The translations under genes were made by a program, and so were the position numbers. A model generated the notes under the pieces. That model saw only the letters and a program-made list of their open reading frames with translations, was not told the DNA's origin and did not search any database. Shown piece after piece: positions 1 to 8,313 of a stretch of 64,000 bases of DNA; the stretch's first letter is position 1; each line of letters begins with the position of its first letter. Origin of the DNA: Streptomyces sp. CB02414 (GTDB lineage: Bacteria > Actinomycetota > Actinomycetes > Streptomycetales > Streptomycetaceae). The stretch is taken from NCBI RefSeq assembly GCF_001905385.1, contig NZ_LIPF01000010.1:310001-374000 (forward strand), given 5' to 3'.

Positions 1-388
1 GGTGATCGGAAAACTGGCCATACCAACACCGCATTTCAGCACAGACGAGATTCGGTCCTGCCCTGAACACTCCCCGCACCTCACGAGGTTTACTACAGGA
101 ATCTTCCACCAGTGGGAGCGCAGGGCGCATCCTCCTGGCCGTCACCCGCACCCGCACCCCCACAACGGGTGAGTAGGGCTCATTCATTCGAACAGGCGAC
201 GGCTCCGAATGGGCGGCCGGAACGCACGCCCGGAGCGCGATACCGGTGTCGCGCGCCGTCGGTTGCACGCCAACGCGCTTACTCAGACGGAGCGTTGCGA
301 AACGGGGGGCGGGGGCGAGGGCCGCGCGAGCGTAAAGACAAGTGAGACGGACACAGCCAATTGGTCACGAGGCAAGGGGGGTTGAGCC
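1..388. other. Non-coding upstream region
   Basis: I see no convincing gene here; the short open frames lack a ribosome binding site and look like GC-driven background. Its last bases hold the AAGGGGGG ribosome binding site of the HD-domain gene. The promoter of the first operon probably lies here, but I cannot pick out a confident -35/-10 pair. Confidence 0.5.
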
Positions 389-1048
389 ATGACCGCAGGG
401 CCTGAGATGCCGGAGGTCTCCGATTCCGGTGGGAGCGGGGCGAGTTCGCGCTCCGCTCCATCGAAGGTGTTGCCCGAGGCATGGCAGCCTCTGCTCGGCC
501 GCCCGGCCCTCGCGGAGCTGCTCGGTCACCCCCTCGCGGGCGCCGCGCTGAAGGAGATGTGCCGGCTCCTGCCACCCCACGTCGCCGTGCACTCTCTGCG
601 GACGTTCCTGCTGGCCGACGCCTGTGCGCGGGCCCACGGGACCGCCTACGACCGGGTCGGCCTGCTGGCCGCCGCGGCGTTCCACGACGCCGGGCTGGTA
701 GGGCGTACTCCGCTCGGCCGCGGTGGATTCCCATGCCGCTCCGCCCAGTTGCTCGATCACTTCCTGGCCCTGCACCAGGTGGGAACGGTGCGGCGCACGG
801 CCCTCACGCGTGCGGTGCGCGAGCACATGCGGCCGTTCCCCGCTCGCGACGCCGGACCCGAGGCGCGGCTGCTGCACTTCGGCGTGTGGCTGGACGTCAC
901 CGGGCGCGGCGGGCGTCAAGTGCCTGATGACCGCCGCCTGTTGGCCCGACTGGCGCCCACCCCCTGGTTCGCCGCGTCCTTCTCCGCCCGGTTGCTGGCC
1001 TGCGGGCTGCGCCGGGTGCTGCCGGGCTCCCCGGTCACCCACCGGTGA
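389..1048 (+). CDS. HD-domain metalloprotein, cyanamide hydratase-like
   Basis: 219 residues, soluble. The visible pattern is a first His in VHSLRTFLL, the HD doublet in AAAFHDAGL, a later His in AVREHMRPFP and an Asp in WLDVTG. This order matches the HD superfamily branch that includes cyanamide hydratase rather than the GGDEF-linked HD-GYP branch. Metal binding at these residues is inferred. A purine-rich ribosome binding site precedes the ATG. It is the first gene of a plus-strand operon, with a strong hairpin at its stop codon and a flavoenzyme 49 bp downstream. HD proteins can be phosphohydrolases, hydratases or di-iron oxygenases, so the reaction is open. A nitrogen-centred substrate would suit the neighbouring N-N bond gene set, but that is speculation. 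Confidence 0.75.
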   Translation: MTAGPEMPEVSDSGGSGASSRSAPSKVLPEAWQPLLGRPALAELLGHPLAGAALKEMCRLLPPHVAVHSLRTFLLADACARAHGTAYDRVGLLAAAAFHDAGLVGRTPLGRGGFPCRSAQLLDHFLALHQVGTVRRTALTRAVREHMRPFPARDAGPEARLLHFGVWLDVTGRGGRQVPDDRRLLARLAPTPWFAASFSARLLACGLRRVLPGSPVTHR

Positions 1049-1062
1049 CCGGGGAGCCCGGC
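1021..1062 (+). terminator. 19-bp perfect stem-loop at the end of the HD-domain gene
   Basis: Positions 1021-1039 and 1044-1062 are perfectly complementary around a CACC loop. The stem spans the last codons and the stop codon of the HD gene and ends 35 bp before the next start. There is no T-run. It could act as a partial terminator or an RNA-stabilising element that sets different expression of the first gene and the rest of the operon. Confidence 0.7.
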
Positions 1063-1097
1063 GACTCGCCCTTCCCGTCGCGAAAGGAACCGCAGAC

Positions 1098-2882
1098 ATG
1101 CAAGAAGACCAGCGTGTTTTCGATGTCGCCATCGTCGGAGGCGGCATCGGCGGGACGATGCTGGGGACCGTGCTCGCGCGTCACGGCGTGCGCGTGCTGC
1201 TGCTCGAAGGCAGCGGCCACCCCCGGTTCGCCATCGGAGAGTCCACCGTCCCCGAGACCACGTTCGGCCTCCGGGTCCTGGCCGGCCGCTACGACGTCCC
1301 CGAGCTCGAGCACCTGGCGACCAACGCGGCACTGCGTCGCCACGTGTCGTCGAACAGCGGGGTCAAGCGGAACTTCAGCTTCATCTACCACCGGGAAGGT
1401 GAGCCCACCCGGCCCGACGAGTGCACCCAGTACCCCACCTGGGGACCTCCGCTCGGTCCCGACTCACACTACTACCGGCAGGACGTGGACGCGTACATGT
1501 TCCACGTCGCCGTGTCCTACGGCGTGACCGCGTACACCCACACCATGGTCGACGACGTGAAGTTCGAGGAGGACGGCGCGACTCTCGTCACCCGGGACCG
1601 GGGCACCTTCCGGGCCTCGTACGTGGTCGACGCCGGCGGCATGCGGGCGGTCCTGCCCGAGCGCCTCGGGCTGCGGCAGGAACCGCCCTACCTCACGAGG
1701 TCGCGCACGATCTTCACGCACATGGTGGACGTGCGGCCCTTCGACGCCGTGGCGCCTTCGCGTGCACAGCACGGCATGCCGAGCCCGTTCAGCCAGGGAA
1801 CGCTCCACCACATGTTCCCGGGCGGATGGTTCTGGGTCATCCCGTTCGACAACCAGTCGACCAGCACGAACCAGTTGTGCAGTGTCGGCCTCAACCTCGA
1901 TCTCGACCAGCACCCCCGGCCGGAGGGCATCTCGGCTCAGGAGGAGTTCTGGCAGTACGTGCGCCGGTTCCCCAGCGTGGCCCGGCAGTTCGAGCGGGCG
2001 CGGGCGGTCCGGCCGTACGTGTCCACCGACCGCACCCAGTTCGCCTCGCAGAAGGTCGTCGGCGACCGGTGGTGCCTGCTGCCGCACGCCAGTGACTTCA
2101 TCGACCCGCTCTTCTCCAGCGGACTCGCCGTCACCGTGATGGCGCTCAACGCCCTGGGCCACCGGCTGATCGACGCCGTCCGCGAGGACGACTTCGACAC
2201 CGCCCGGTTCGCGTACCTGGACCACTGGACCAAGCGCATGTTCCGGTTCTACGACGACCTGGTGTCCTGCAGCTACATCGCGTTCGACGACTTCGACCTG
2301 TGGAACGCCTGGAACCGCGTGTGGACCATCACCACGCTGTACGGCACGAACGCCCAGAACCAGGCCGCCGTGACGTTCGAGAAGACGCACGACCCGGCCT
2401 GTTTCGACATGCTGGAGCAGCCGCCGTACCGAGGTCTCCAGGGTATGGACAACCCCTGGGTGGAGCGGATGTTCGACCAGTCGCGGGATGCCGTACTCGC
2501 CTATCGTGCGGGCGAGTTGACGAAGGAGCAGACGATCGCACGCATCTACGAGCTGCTGGGCGAGAGCGGACTGGTCCCGGCGGTGTGGGGCACCCTGGAC
2601 CCCGACGACCGGTGCCCGTCCGGGGTGTTCACCCTCTGGCCGCTGATGAAGATTCTGCTGTGGGGCAAGTTCCGCTCACCGCAGCACGTCCGGGGTTCCT
2701 ACTTCACCGGCGGAGCGCGGCTGGTGGGCAAGGAAGCGGTCCAGGCGTACACCACCGAGCTGCGCGCCGGCAGCTCCCAAGTGCACCAGACCGTACGGGA
2801 CATGTGGCGCAACTGGAACCGCGACTGGACGCGGCGGCCCGCTCCTCGGAAACGAGTACGGAAAAACATTCCTGCCGACTGA
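1098..2882 (+). CDS. FAD-dependent halogenase-like oxidoreductase
   Basis: 594 residues. The N-terminal Rossmann motif VGGGIGG is at about residues 13-19. GESTVPET (about 47-54) and the flavin-halogenase signature WFWVIP (244-249) are present, together with a Lys at residue 90 in GVKRNFSFIYH, close to where the catalytic lysine of PrnA/CmlS-type halogenases lies. These place it in the halogenase-like branch of FAD monooxygenases, which need reduced flavin from a partner reductase; a flavin reductase gene lies at 9633-10232. Many members with this motif are not proven halogenases, so oxidation or desaturation is equally possible. The start at 1098 follows GAAAGGAA. The frame is open far upstream, but that part is antisense-like GC sequence overlapping the HD gene. 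Confidence 0.8.
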   Translation: MQEDQRVFDVAIVGGGIGGTMLGTVLARHGVRVLLLEGSGHPRFAIGESTVPETTFGLRVLAGRYDVPELEHLATNAALRRHVSSNSGVKRNFSFIYHREGEPTRPDECTQYPTWGPPLGPDSHYYRQDVDAYMFHVAVSYGVTAYTHTMVDDVKFEEDGATLVTRDRGTFRASYVVDAGGMRAVLPERLGLRQEPPYLTRSRTIFTHMVDVRPFDAVAPSRAQHGMPSPFSQGTLHHMFPGGWFWVIPFDNQSTSTNQLCSVGLNLDLDQHPRPEGISAQEEFWQYVRRFPSVARQFERARAVRPYVSTDRTQFASQKVVGDRWCLLPHASDFIDPLFSSGLAVTVMALNALGHRLIDAVREDDFDTARFAYLDHWTKRMFRFYDDLVSCSYIAFDDFDLWNAWNRVWTITTLYGTNAQNQAAVTFEKTHDPACFDMLEQPPYRGLQGMDNPWVERMFDQSRDAVLAYRAGELTKEQTIARIYELLGESGLVPAVWGTLDPDDRCPSGVFTLWPLMKILLWGKFRSPQHVRGSYFTGGARLVGKEAVQAYTTELRAGSSQVHQTVRDMWRNWNRDWTRRPAPRKRVRKNIPAD

Positions 2883-2934
2883 CGGAGGCGTATATTCCGG
2901 TTTGCCGCTCCAGGGCCTCGGGTAGGAAATCCAC

Positions 2935-3531
2935 ATGGCCGAACAAATGGAAAGTCGGCCGCAGTTCTCCCTGCTCAATCCGAGAGACAACGGGCTGCAA
3001 TCCACGATGGTGCGACATTCCACCTGCCAATCGCCCGCTGAATGCTCCTGGGAAGAAATCTTCCAGCATCAGGACCGCCTCATGCGGCTGGTTCGGCGAA
3101 GACTACCGAATTTTCAGGACGCCGAGGACTGCGTTCAGGAAACCATGGCCCGGGCAGCCGCCCACGCCGCGTTGGACAGGAATCGACTCGGTGCCTTTCT
3201 GACGTCCGTGGCGCTTCGCCTCTGCATCGACTTCTACCGTGACATGGACCGTCGCAGCAGACTCCTCCAGCGCGCGGCGCTCGCGGAGACCCCGGGTACG
3301 ACTGAGGAAGACGTCTGCGACGAGGACTTCGGCAGATGGCTCCTGGGCCAGGTACAGCACCTGCGGGGGCGTGAGCAGGAGGTCATACTCGCCCGCGCCA
3401 AGGGTATTTCCACTGCGGAATTCGCCCGCATACACAACATCTCCGTCAAGGCGGCCGAAGCCGCCTTCACCAGGGGCCGCGCGCGATTGAAGAACGTCTG
3501 CGCGAAAGCCTTGGAAGGCTGCGCCCGATAA
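2935..3531 (+). CDS. Sigma-70 family (ECF-like) RNA polymerase sigma factor
   Basis: 198 residues. Sigma region 2 is visible at about residues 45-85, with the typical DAEDCVQETMARA stretch. Region 4, a helix-turn-helix, lies at about 145-190 (GREQEVILARAKGIS...AEAAFTRGRARL). The first 40 residues are a non-conserved extension. It sits 52 bp after the halogenase-like gene and 53 bp before the repeat-protein gene, inside one operon. No anti-sigma gene is recognisable next to it, unless the repeat protein or the UbiB-like kinase takes that role. It is a candidate pathway-specific activator of this operon or of the convergent one. Confidence 0.85.
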   Translation: MAEQMESRPQFSLLNPRDNGLQSTMVRHSTCQSPAECSWEEIFQHQDRLMRLVRRRLPNFQDAEDCVQETMARAAAHAALDRNRLGAFLTSVALRLCIDFYRDMDRRSRLLQRAALAETPGTTEEDVCDEDFGRWLLGQVQHLRGREQEVILARAKGISTAEFARIHNISVKAAEAAFTRGRARLKNVCAKALEGCAR

Positions 3532-3584
3532 CACCCGAAAACCGCACCTCTACCCTCGCAGAGAAACGGAAAGGGACCCCACTC

Positions 3585-4328
3585 ATGGGCAACAGCAAGA
3601 ACGTCCAAGACATCTTCAAGGATTTGGTCGGTGATATGACCGACAGCTGGAAGGAGGCTTTCGACGACCTCCTGAACCGAGACGACGACTCAGGATCGTC
3701 GCGCGGCTCAGGATCGTCGCGCGGCTCCGGCAACGCCGTCGACACACTGGCCGGGCTGCCCCCGAACGCCCTCGCCGCACTGGCCGGGGCCGTCAACCCG
3801 GCGACCGCGCTCGCGGGTGTCACCAATCCGCTGGCCGCCCTCGGCGGGATCGGCGCGGCCGGCAACCCGCTCGCCGGCCTCGCCGCGGGGGCCGCGGGCC
3901 CGCTGGGGAACATCGCAGGCGCGGCGCAGAACCCCCTGGCCGCGCTCACCGGTACCGCGGGCGGCGGCAACCCGCTCGCGGCCGCGCTGGGCGGGGCGGG
4001 CAATCCCCTGGCCGCGCTGGGCGGGGCGGCCAATCCGCTCGCCGCGGTCGGCGGCGCGGCCGGCGCGCTCGGCGGGCTCGGTCAGCTGGCCGGCGGCCTC
4101 GGGCACGCGGCGAGCGGGGCGGGCGACCTGATGGCGCTCCCGGGCCAGCTCACCCAGCTGCTCCAGGTGCTGCCCAAGCTCCTCGAGGCGGTCCAGGGCC
4201 TGCAGAACCTGACCAACCTGCCGGCCCAGGCCGGTCAGCAAGGGCTGGCGGCCCTGCAGGGCCTGACCGGTCAGCAGGGGCCGGGCGGAAAGCCGTCCCA
4301 GGGCGGACAGTCCTCGACCTCGGGCTGA
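3585..4328 (+). CDS. Asn-Pro-Leu-Ala repeat protein, unknown function
   Basis: 247 residues, not recognised. The N-terminus (about 1-33) is a charged amphipathic segment (VQDIFKDLVGDMTDSWKEAF). It is followed by a Ser/Gly/Asp linker and then about 130 residues dominated by irregular copies of NPLAAL or NPLAG with Ala/Gly spacers, and a Leu-rich helical tail ending in a Gln/Gly-rich stretch. No signal peptide or clear membrane helix is seen, although the repeat block is hydrophobic enough to bind lipid or self-assemble. A GAAAGGG ribosome binding site precedes the ATG. Its place between a sigma factor and a UbiB-type kinase suggests a structural, scaffold or membrane-surface protein. This is a guess. 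Confidence 0.7.
   Translation: MGNSKNVQDIFKDLVGDMTDSWKEAFDDLLNRDDDSGSSRGSGSSRGSGNAVDTLAGLPPNALAALAGAVNPATALAGVTNPLAALGGIGAAGNPLAGLAAGAAGPLGNIAGAAQNPLAALTGTAGGGNPLAAALGGAGNPLAALGGAANPLAAVGGAAGALGGLGQLAGGLGHAASGAGDLMALPGQLTQLLQVLPKLLEAVQGLQNLTNLPAQAGQQGLAALQGLTGQQGPGGKPSQGGQSSTSG
3690..3725 (+). repeat. Two perfect 18-bp tandem copies within the repeat-protein gene
   Basis: The 18-bp unit at 3690-3707 is repeated exactly at 3708-3725 and encodes SGSSRG twice in the linker of the repeat protein. It looks like a recent in-frame slippage duplication. Confidence 0.9.
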
Positions 4329-4420
4329 CCGGCCGTGCCACCGTCCCGCCCGGCCGTCTCCGTGGTGCACGCCGACCGCCGTTCCGTACCCGGATCCCGA
4401 TCTGAGGAGGATCACACACG

Positions 4421-5998
4421 ATGACGTCTGTCGTCGGCGATCGGCTGCGTCTCGTGGTCAGGGTCCTGGGCAGCCTCGTGGCCGACGAGGTGGGGCAGGC
4501 GACCCGGCTGCGGAGGCGTACGAAGCGGGACACGCGGTCCTCGGCGGAGGACACCGATGTCTCCGCCGGGTCCGCCGCCGACGCCACCGCCGGGGCGGAG
4601 CAGCGCCGTGCCAAGGCGGTACGGCATGCCCTGGAGAGCCTCGGCCCCTTCTATGTCAAACTCGGCCAGGTCCTCTCCACCCGGCCCGACATGGTCCCCC
4701 AGTCCATCCGGGACGAACTGCAGAACCTGCACGACGAGGTCGACGTCCAGCCGTTCTCGGAGTTCGAGCCGGTACTGGCCCGGGACCTCGGGCCGAACTG
4801 GAAGCTGCGCTTCGACGACATCGAGACCGTTGCCCCGCTGGGGGCGGCGTCCCTCGCCCAGGTCTACCGCGTGACGCTGCCCGGCGGGCGCGCGGCCGTG
4901 GTCAAGATCCAGCGACCCGGCATCCGCGAGGGCGTACTCGCGGACATGGCCCTGATGCGCCGGGCGTCGAAGATCGTGGCCCGCGTCGCGCCCCGGTTCA
5001 ACGAGGTCATCGACATAGAGGCGATGCTCGGCTCGGTCTTCGACGCCATGGAGCCGGAGCTGGACTTCACCGGCGAGGCCCGCAACATGGACGAGGCCCG
5101 CGAGCACGTCCGGTCGTTCCGTTCGCTGGAGGTGCCCCGGGTACTGCACGCCAGCCCCCGGGTCCTCGTCCAGTCGCTGGCCGACGGGAAGTCGGTGCGG
5201 CACGTCGACCGCGCGCACTTCACGGACGACGAGCGCGTGGAGATCGGCAAGGACCTGCTGCGGTTCATGTACCACGGGTACTTCGTCCATCGCTTCTTTC
5301 ACGCCGACCCGCACGCCGGCAACGTCTTCGCCGCTCCCGGCGGACCCGCGACGCTGATCGACTGGGGCATGGTCGGCCGCCTGGACCGCAGGACCAGTCT
5401 TCAGCTGCTGCCGCTGTTCATGGCCTTGGCGCAGAGCGACGGGGCCGGGACGGCGCAGCACTGGGCGGAGATGGGCCGGTTGACGCCGTGGGCCAACATG
5501 CCCGCGTTCGCCGCCGACATGGCCGCGTTCGTGCCCAGCGTCTCCCATCTCTCACTGGAGGACATGAACTTCGGCGTCGCGCTCACCACCGTGCTGGCCA
5601 AGGCGACCAAGCGCGGGATCGGTTCGCCGCCGGCCGTCTCACTGCTGGGCAAGTCCTTCGCGAACCTCGATGGTTCGGTGCGGTGCATGGCTCCCGAGAT
5701 CACGCTGCCCGAGGTGTTCCAGGCGGAGGTGCCGAAGATCCTTTTCGCACTGGGCCGCGAGTTCCTCGGCCGCAACCAGTTCGCCCGGAACTCCATGGAG
5801 CTGCTGCTGGCCGCCGTCACCAGTCCGGAACAGGTCCGCGGCGTCCTCTCCGACGTGGCCAACCGTCAGTTCGCGCTGAACATCCACGAGCCGCGCACCC
5901 CCGCCGCGATGGGCGGCCAGCGGCCCACCCGCCCCTCCGGAAGCCTGCTCGCGCTGGGTGCCGCGGCCTTCCTGCTGGGCCGTCGCCGCTCCGGATGA
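4421..5998 (+). CDS. UbiB/ABC1/AarF-family atypical kinase-like protein
   Basis: 525 residues. The family's KxGQ motif is present as VKLGQVLSTRPD (about 79-90). The Ala-rich nucleotide loop (PLGAASLAQVYR), a lysine in VVKIQRPG, the catalytic HADPHAGN and the metal-binding LIDWGMVG all follow in order. The C-terminus after about residue 490 is Pro/Arg-rich and ends in a short hydrophobic stretch. UbiB proteins are unusual ATPases tied to isoprenoid-quinone or lipid metabolism at membranes. GAGGAGG precedes the start. Streptomyces carry several copies; one inside a biosynthetic operon, directly after the repeat protein, suggests a role in handling a hydrophobic product or its enzymes. Confidence 0.88.
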   Translation: MTSVVGDRLRLVVRVLGSLVADEVGQATRLRRRTKRDTRSSAEDTDVSAGSAADATAGAEQRRAKAVRHALESLGPFYVKLGQVLSTRPDMVPQSIRDELQNLHDEVDVQPFSEFEPVLARDLGPNWKLRFDDIETVAPLGAASLAQVYRVTLPGGRAAVVKIQRPGIREGVLADMALMRRASKIVARVAPRFNEVIDIEAMLGSVFDAMEPELDFTGEARNMDEAREHVRSFRSLEVPRVLHASPRVLVQSLADGKSVRHVDRAHFTDDERVEIGKDLLRFMYHGYFVHRFFHADPHAGNVFAAPGGPATLIDWGMVGRLDRRTSLQLLPLFMALAQSDGAGTAQHWAEMGRLTPWANMPAFAADMAAFVPSVSHLSLEDMNFGVALTTVLAKATKRGIGSPPAVSLLGKSFANLDGSVRCMAPEITLPEVFQAEVPKILFALGREFLGRNQFARNSMELLLAAVTSPEQVRGVLSDVANRQFALNIHEPRTPAAMGGQRPTRPSGSLLALGAAAFLLGRRRSG

Positions 5999-6041
5999 TC
6001 CGGATCCGCACAGCCACCCCGCCCCACCTCAAGGAGATCCC

Positions 6042-6920
6042 ATGCCGGAATCCACACGTCGGCAGTCACCGTTCGCGCCGGCCGCCGCAACCCCGCACGG
6101 CATTTCCCGCGCGGCGCTCTGGACGGCCGCCGCACACGCGGCGGAGAACCTCCGGCCCGCGCCGCTCGTCCGCGACCCGTGGGCCGCCGACTTCCTCCAC
6201 GCGGCCGGGTTCGACGGGGGCCCGCCCGGTGACGGACCGATGCAGCGCCTGCTGCCCGACTATCAGGTGGTCCGCACCCGCTTCTTCGACGACTGCCTTC
6301 TCGCCGCGGCCCGTTCGGGCTGCCGCCAGGTGGTGCTGCTCGGCGCCGGGCTGGACACCCGTGCCTTCCGGCTCGACTGGCCGACCGGGGTGCACGTCTT
6401 CGAGGTGGAGGACGCGGCCGTACATGCCTTCAAGGAGTACGTACTGGACTGGAGCCGGCTCTCCTGCGGACGCCGCACCGTCGTCGATGCCGACGGCACG
6501 GCATCCTGGGGAGAGGAACTCAGGGCGGCGGGATTCGATCCCGGCAGGCCCACCGCATGGCTCTGCGAGGCACCCCTGTACTTCCTCCGGCCCCCGGAGG
6601 TGGCGGCCGTCGTCGCCGCGATGACCGAACTCTCCGCGCCCGGCAGCATGTTCGGCGCCGAGTGCGTGAACTCCGCGACCACGTCCTCCCCGTTGGTCGC
6701 GCCCTTCATGGACGCCCTGTCGACGATCGGACTGGCCTGGAACTGGCAGATCGCCGACCCGGAGCGCTGGTGGGCCGAGCACGGCTGGGACGCGGCGGCC
6801 GCCGACCTGTACACGCTGCCGTACGCGGTCGAGCGCCTCACCCCGTATCTGCCGCTGATCGGCACGGCCGCCGCGGAGAGCGTCTTCCTCACCACCGGAA
6901 CGCTGCGCGGCACTCCCTGA
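6042..6920 (+). CDS. SAM-dependent methyltransferase, leucine carboxyl methyltransferase (Ppm/TIGR00027) type
   Basis: 292 residues. The glycine-rich SAM motif VVLLGAGLDTRAFRLDWP lies at about 95-112, followed by an acidic end of the second strand (FEVEDAAVHAF). This LGAGLDTRA form is typical of the Ppm1/LCMT-like family, which methylates carboxylates or hydroxyls. AAGGAG precedes the ATG at 6042, which is preferred over an upstream in-frame ATG that would overlap the kinase gene. It is last in the plus-strand operon, just before a strong terminator. In azodyrecin biosynthesis a SAM methyltransferase (Ady1) was shown to perform the tailoring methylation; a similar O-methyl ester step is plausible here but unproven. 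Confidence 0.82.
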   Translation: MPESTRRQSPFAPAAATPHGISRAALWTAAAHAAENLRPAPLVRDPWAADFLHAAGFDGGPPGDGPMQRLLPDYQVVRTRFFDDCLLAAARSGCRQVVLLGAGLDTRAFRLDWPTGVHVFEVEDAAVHAFKEYVLDWSRLSCGRRTVVDADGTASWGEELRAAGFDPGRPTAWLCEAPLYFLRPPEVAAVVAAMTELSAPGSMFGAECVNSATTSSPLVAPFMDALSTIGLAWNWQIADPERWWAEHGWDAAAADLYTLPYAVERLTPYLPLIGTAAAESVFLTTGTLRGTP

Positions 6921-6977
6921 CACGGCACCAGGCGCAGGCCCCGGACGGTGCGTCCGGGGCCTGCGCGTGGTGCCGTG
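6921..6977. terminator. Bidirectional hairpin terminator between convergent operons
   Basis: Arms 6921-6946 and 6952-6977 pair over 26 bp with one mismatch around a 5-nt loop. It lies immediately after the methyltransferase stop and 2 bp before the stop of the convergent acyltransferase gene, so it can terminate both operons. Confidence 0.9.
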
Positions 6978-6978
6978 G

Positions 6979-8220
6979 CTACGGCCGCTCCAGCTCCAGC
7001 AGCGCAGCGAGCCACAGGTCGGGGAGTTCGTCCGCGGTCGCCAGGGCCTCGTCGTGAACGACGCTCAGGCACGCGGTGTCGTGCTGGCTCGTCAGCGTCG
7101 TCACACACCGGATGCCTTGCGCGACGCCGGCGAAGACGGCCGCGCGACGGGCCGCGACCCCCTGGTGGACCAGGGCCGTGCCGAAGTTCACGCTGCTCAC
7201 CGGGCCGGCCACGAACGCCCCGCGGACCAGGCGGGCGCCGACGGTGGCGCCGAGCGCCCGCGGGGAGGCGGACAGCAGCAGGCGCATGGCGTCGCGCCGC
7301 CGGCTCTCCCGCAGCCGGCCCGTACGGGCGACGACCCGGGCCAGGGCCCGCTGGGGTGACTCCTCGTCGCAGGGCAGCAGGAGCCGGGCGGTGACCATGC
7401 GGTTGCCGGGGGCGTACTCATCCCCCGGGGCCCGGACCGACATCGGGATCGACACGGGCAGCGGCGGATGGGCCGAGCCGGTGTCCTTCAGGTACCAGGT
7501 GCGGACGGCGTGGGACAGGGCCGCGAGATAGACGTCCGTGACCGTGCCGCCGTGGGCGCGGGCGATGGCGCGCAGCCGGGCCAGCGGGGTGTCGGCGTGG
7601 CAGACGTCGACGCGGCCCGTGGATTCTCCGTCGAACGCGGGTTTCGGGGTGGGCGCGCGGAAGGCGGCCACCACCTCGCCCAGGGCGTCCGCGAGGCCGT
7701 GTGCGGTGGGCCGGGCGGGACGCCGCGGGGCCGGTCCGCCCTCGGGGTGGTCTCCGAGGAGAGCACGGGCGGTGTAGGCGGCGCCCATGCCGTCCTGGAA
7801 GGTGTGGTCGGTTCGGTAGACCAGGGTGTAGCGGTCCGCCGGGCCGTGGACCAGCCACACATCCCAGGGCGGCCGGTCGTCCGTGCTCATCGGCCGGGAC
7901 AGCATCAGGCGGCTGGTCTCCGACCCGTCGGTGTCCTCGGGCAGCCACGCCTCGTGCACATGCCGGTCCGCCGCGACCCGGTCCACTCGCCGGAATTTCC
8001 TGCGGTCCCGTGCGATGCGGTAGCGCAACGTCGGGACGCGGTGGACGCGTTCGGCGACCCGCGCGCGTACGGAGTCCAGGCTGGGGGCACGGCCTTCGAA
8101 CCCGAACGTGAACGCGAGGGGCACCGGGTTGCCGCCCGTCGCCAGGTGGAAGGCGACATCTGCGGTCCCCATGGACAGGGCCGACGGCAGGCGGCCGTCC
8201 ATACCGAAGTCGGGTCGCAC
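6979..8220 (-). CDS. WS/DGAT-like (wax ester synthase/condensation-fold) acyltransferase
   Basis: 413 residues. The active-site motif HxxxDG is seen as H139-TFQ-DG144. The N-terminal part (SALSMGTADVAFHLATGG) and the C-terminal DLWLAALLELERP stretch fit the wax ester synthase/diacylglycerol acyltransferase branch of the CoA-dependent acyltransferase superfamily. It would move an acyl group from CoA to an alcohol. The start is GTG, with AGGAGG upstream. It is the last gene of the minus-strand operon, separated from the FAD oxidase gene by 93 bp, so it may also have its own promoter. In the azoxy-pathway model it could acylate the serine-derived hydroxyl or supply or trap fatty chains. It might also be ordinary storage-lipid metabolism. 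Confidence 0.78.
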   Translation of the reverse strand: MRPDFGMDGRLPSALSMGTADVAFHLATGGNPVPLAFTFGFEGRAPSLDSVRARVAERVHRVPTLRYRIARDRRKFRRVDRVAADRHVHEAWLPEDTDGSETSRLMLSRPMSTDDRPPWDVWLVHGPADRYTLVYRTDHTFQDGMGAAYTARALLGDHPEGGPAPRRPARPTAHGLADALGEVVAAFRAPTPKPAFDGESTGRVDVCHADTPLARLRAIARAHGGTVTDVYLAALSHAVRTWYLKDTGSAHPPLPVSIPMSVRAPGDEYAPGNRMVTARLLLPCDEESPQRALARVVARTGRLRESRRRDAMRLLLSASPRALGATVGARLVRGAFVAGPVSSVNFGTALVHQGVAARRAAVFAGVAQGIRCVTTLTSQHDTACLSVVHDEALATADELPDLWLAALLELERP

Positions 8221-8313
8221 TGTGGAACCTCCTGGTCGGGTTCTGAGAGTCTGCGGGGCTGCGGGGGGCTGGGGTCCGCGGAGCTGGGGTACGGATGCGT
8301 GCCGCGCCCGCCG

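Noticed and set aside
112..345. Open frame upstream of the HD gene
   Set aside because: No ribosome binding site, Arg/Pro-rich composition typical of GC-driven chance frames.
389..1048. HD-GYP cyclic-di-GMP phosphodiesterase
   Set aside because: GYP residues are absent and the spacing of His/Asp fits the cyanamide-hydratase-like branch.
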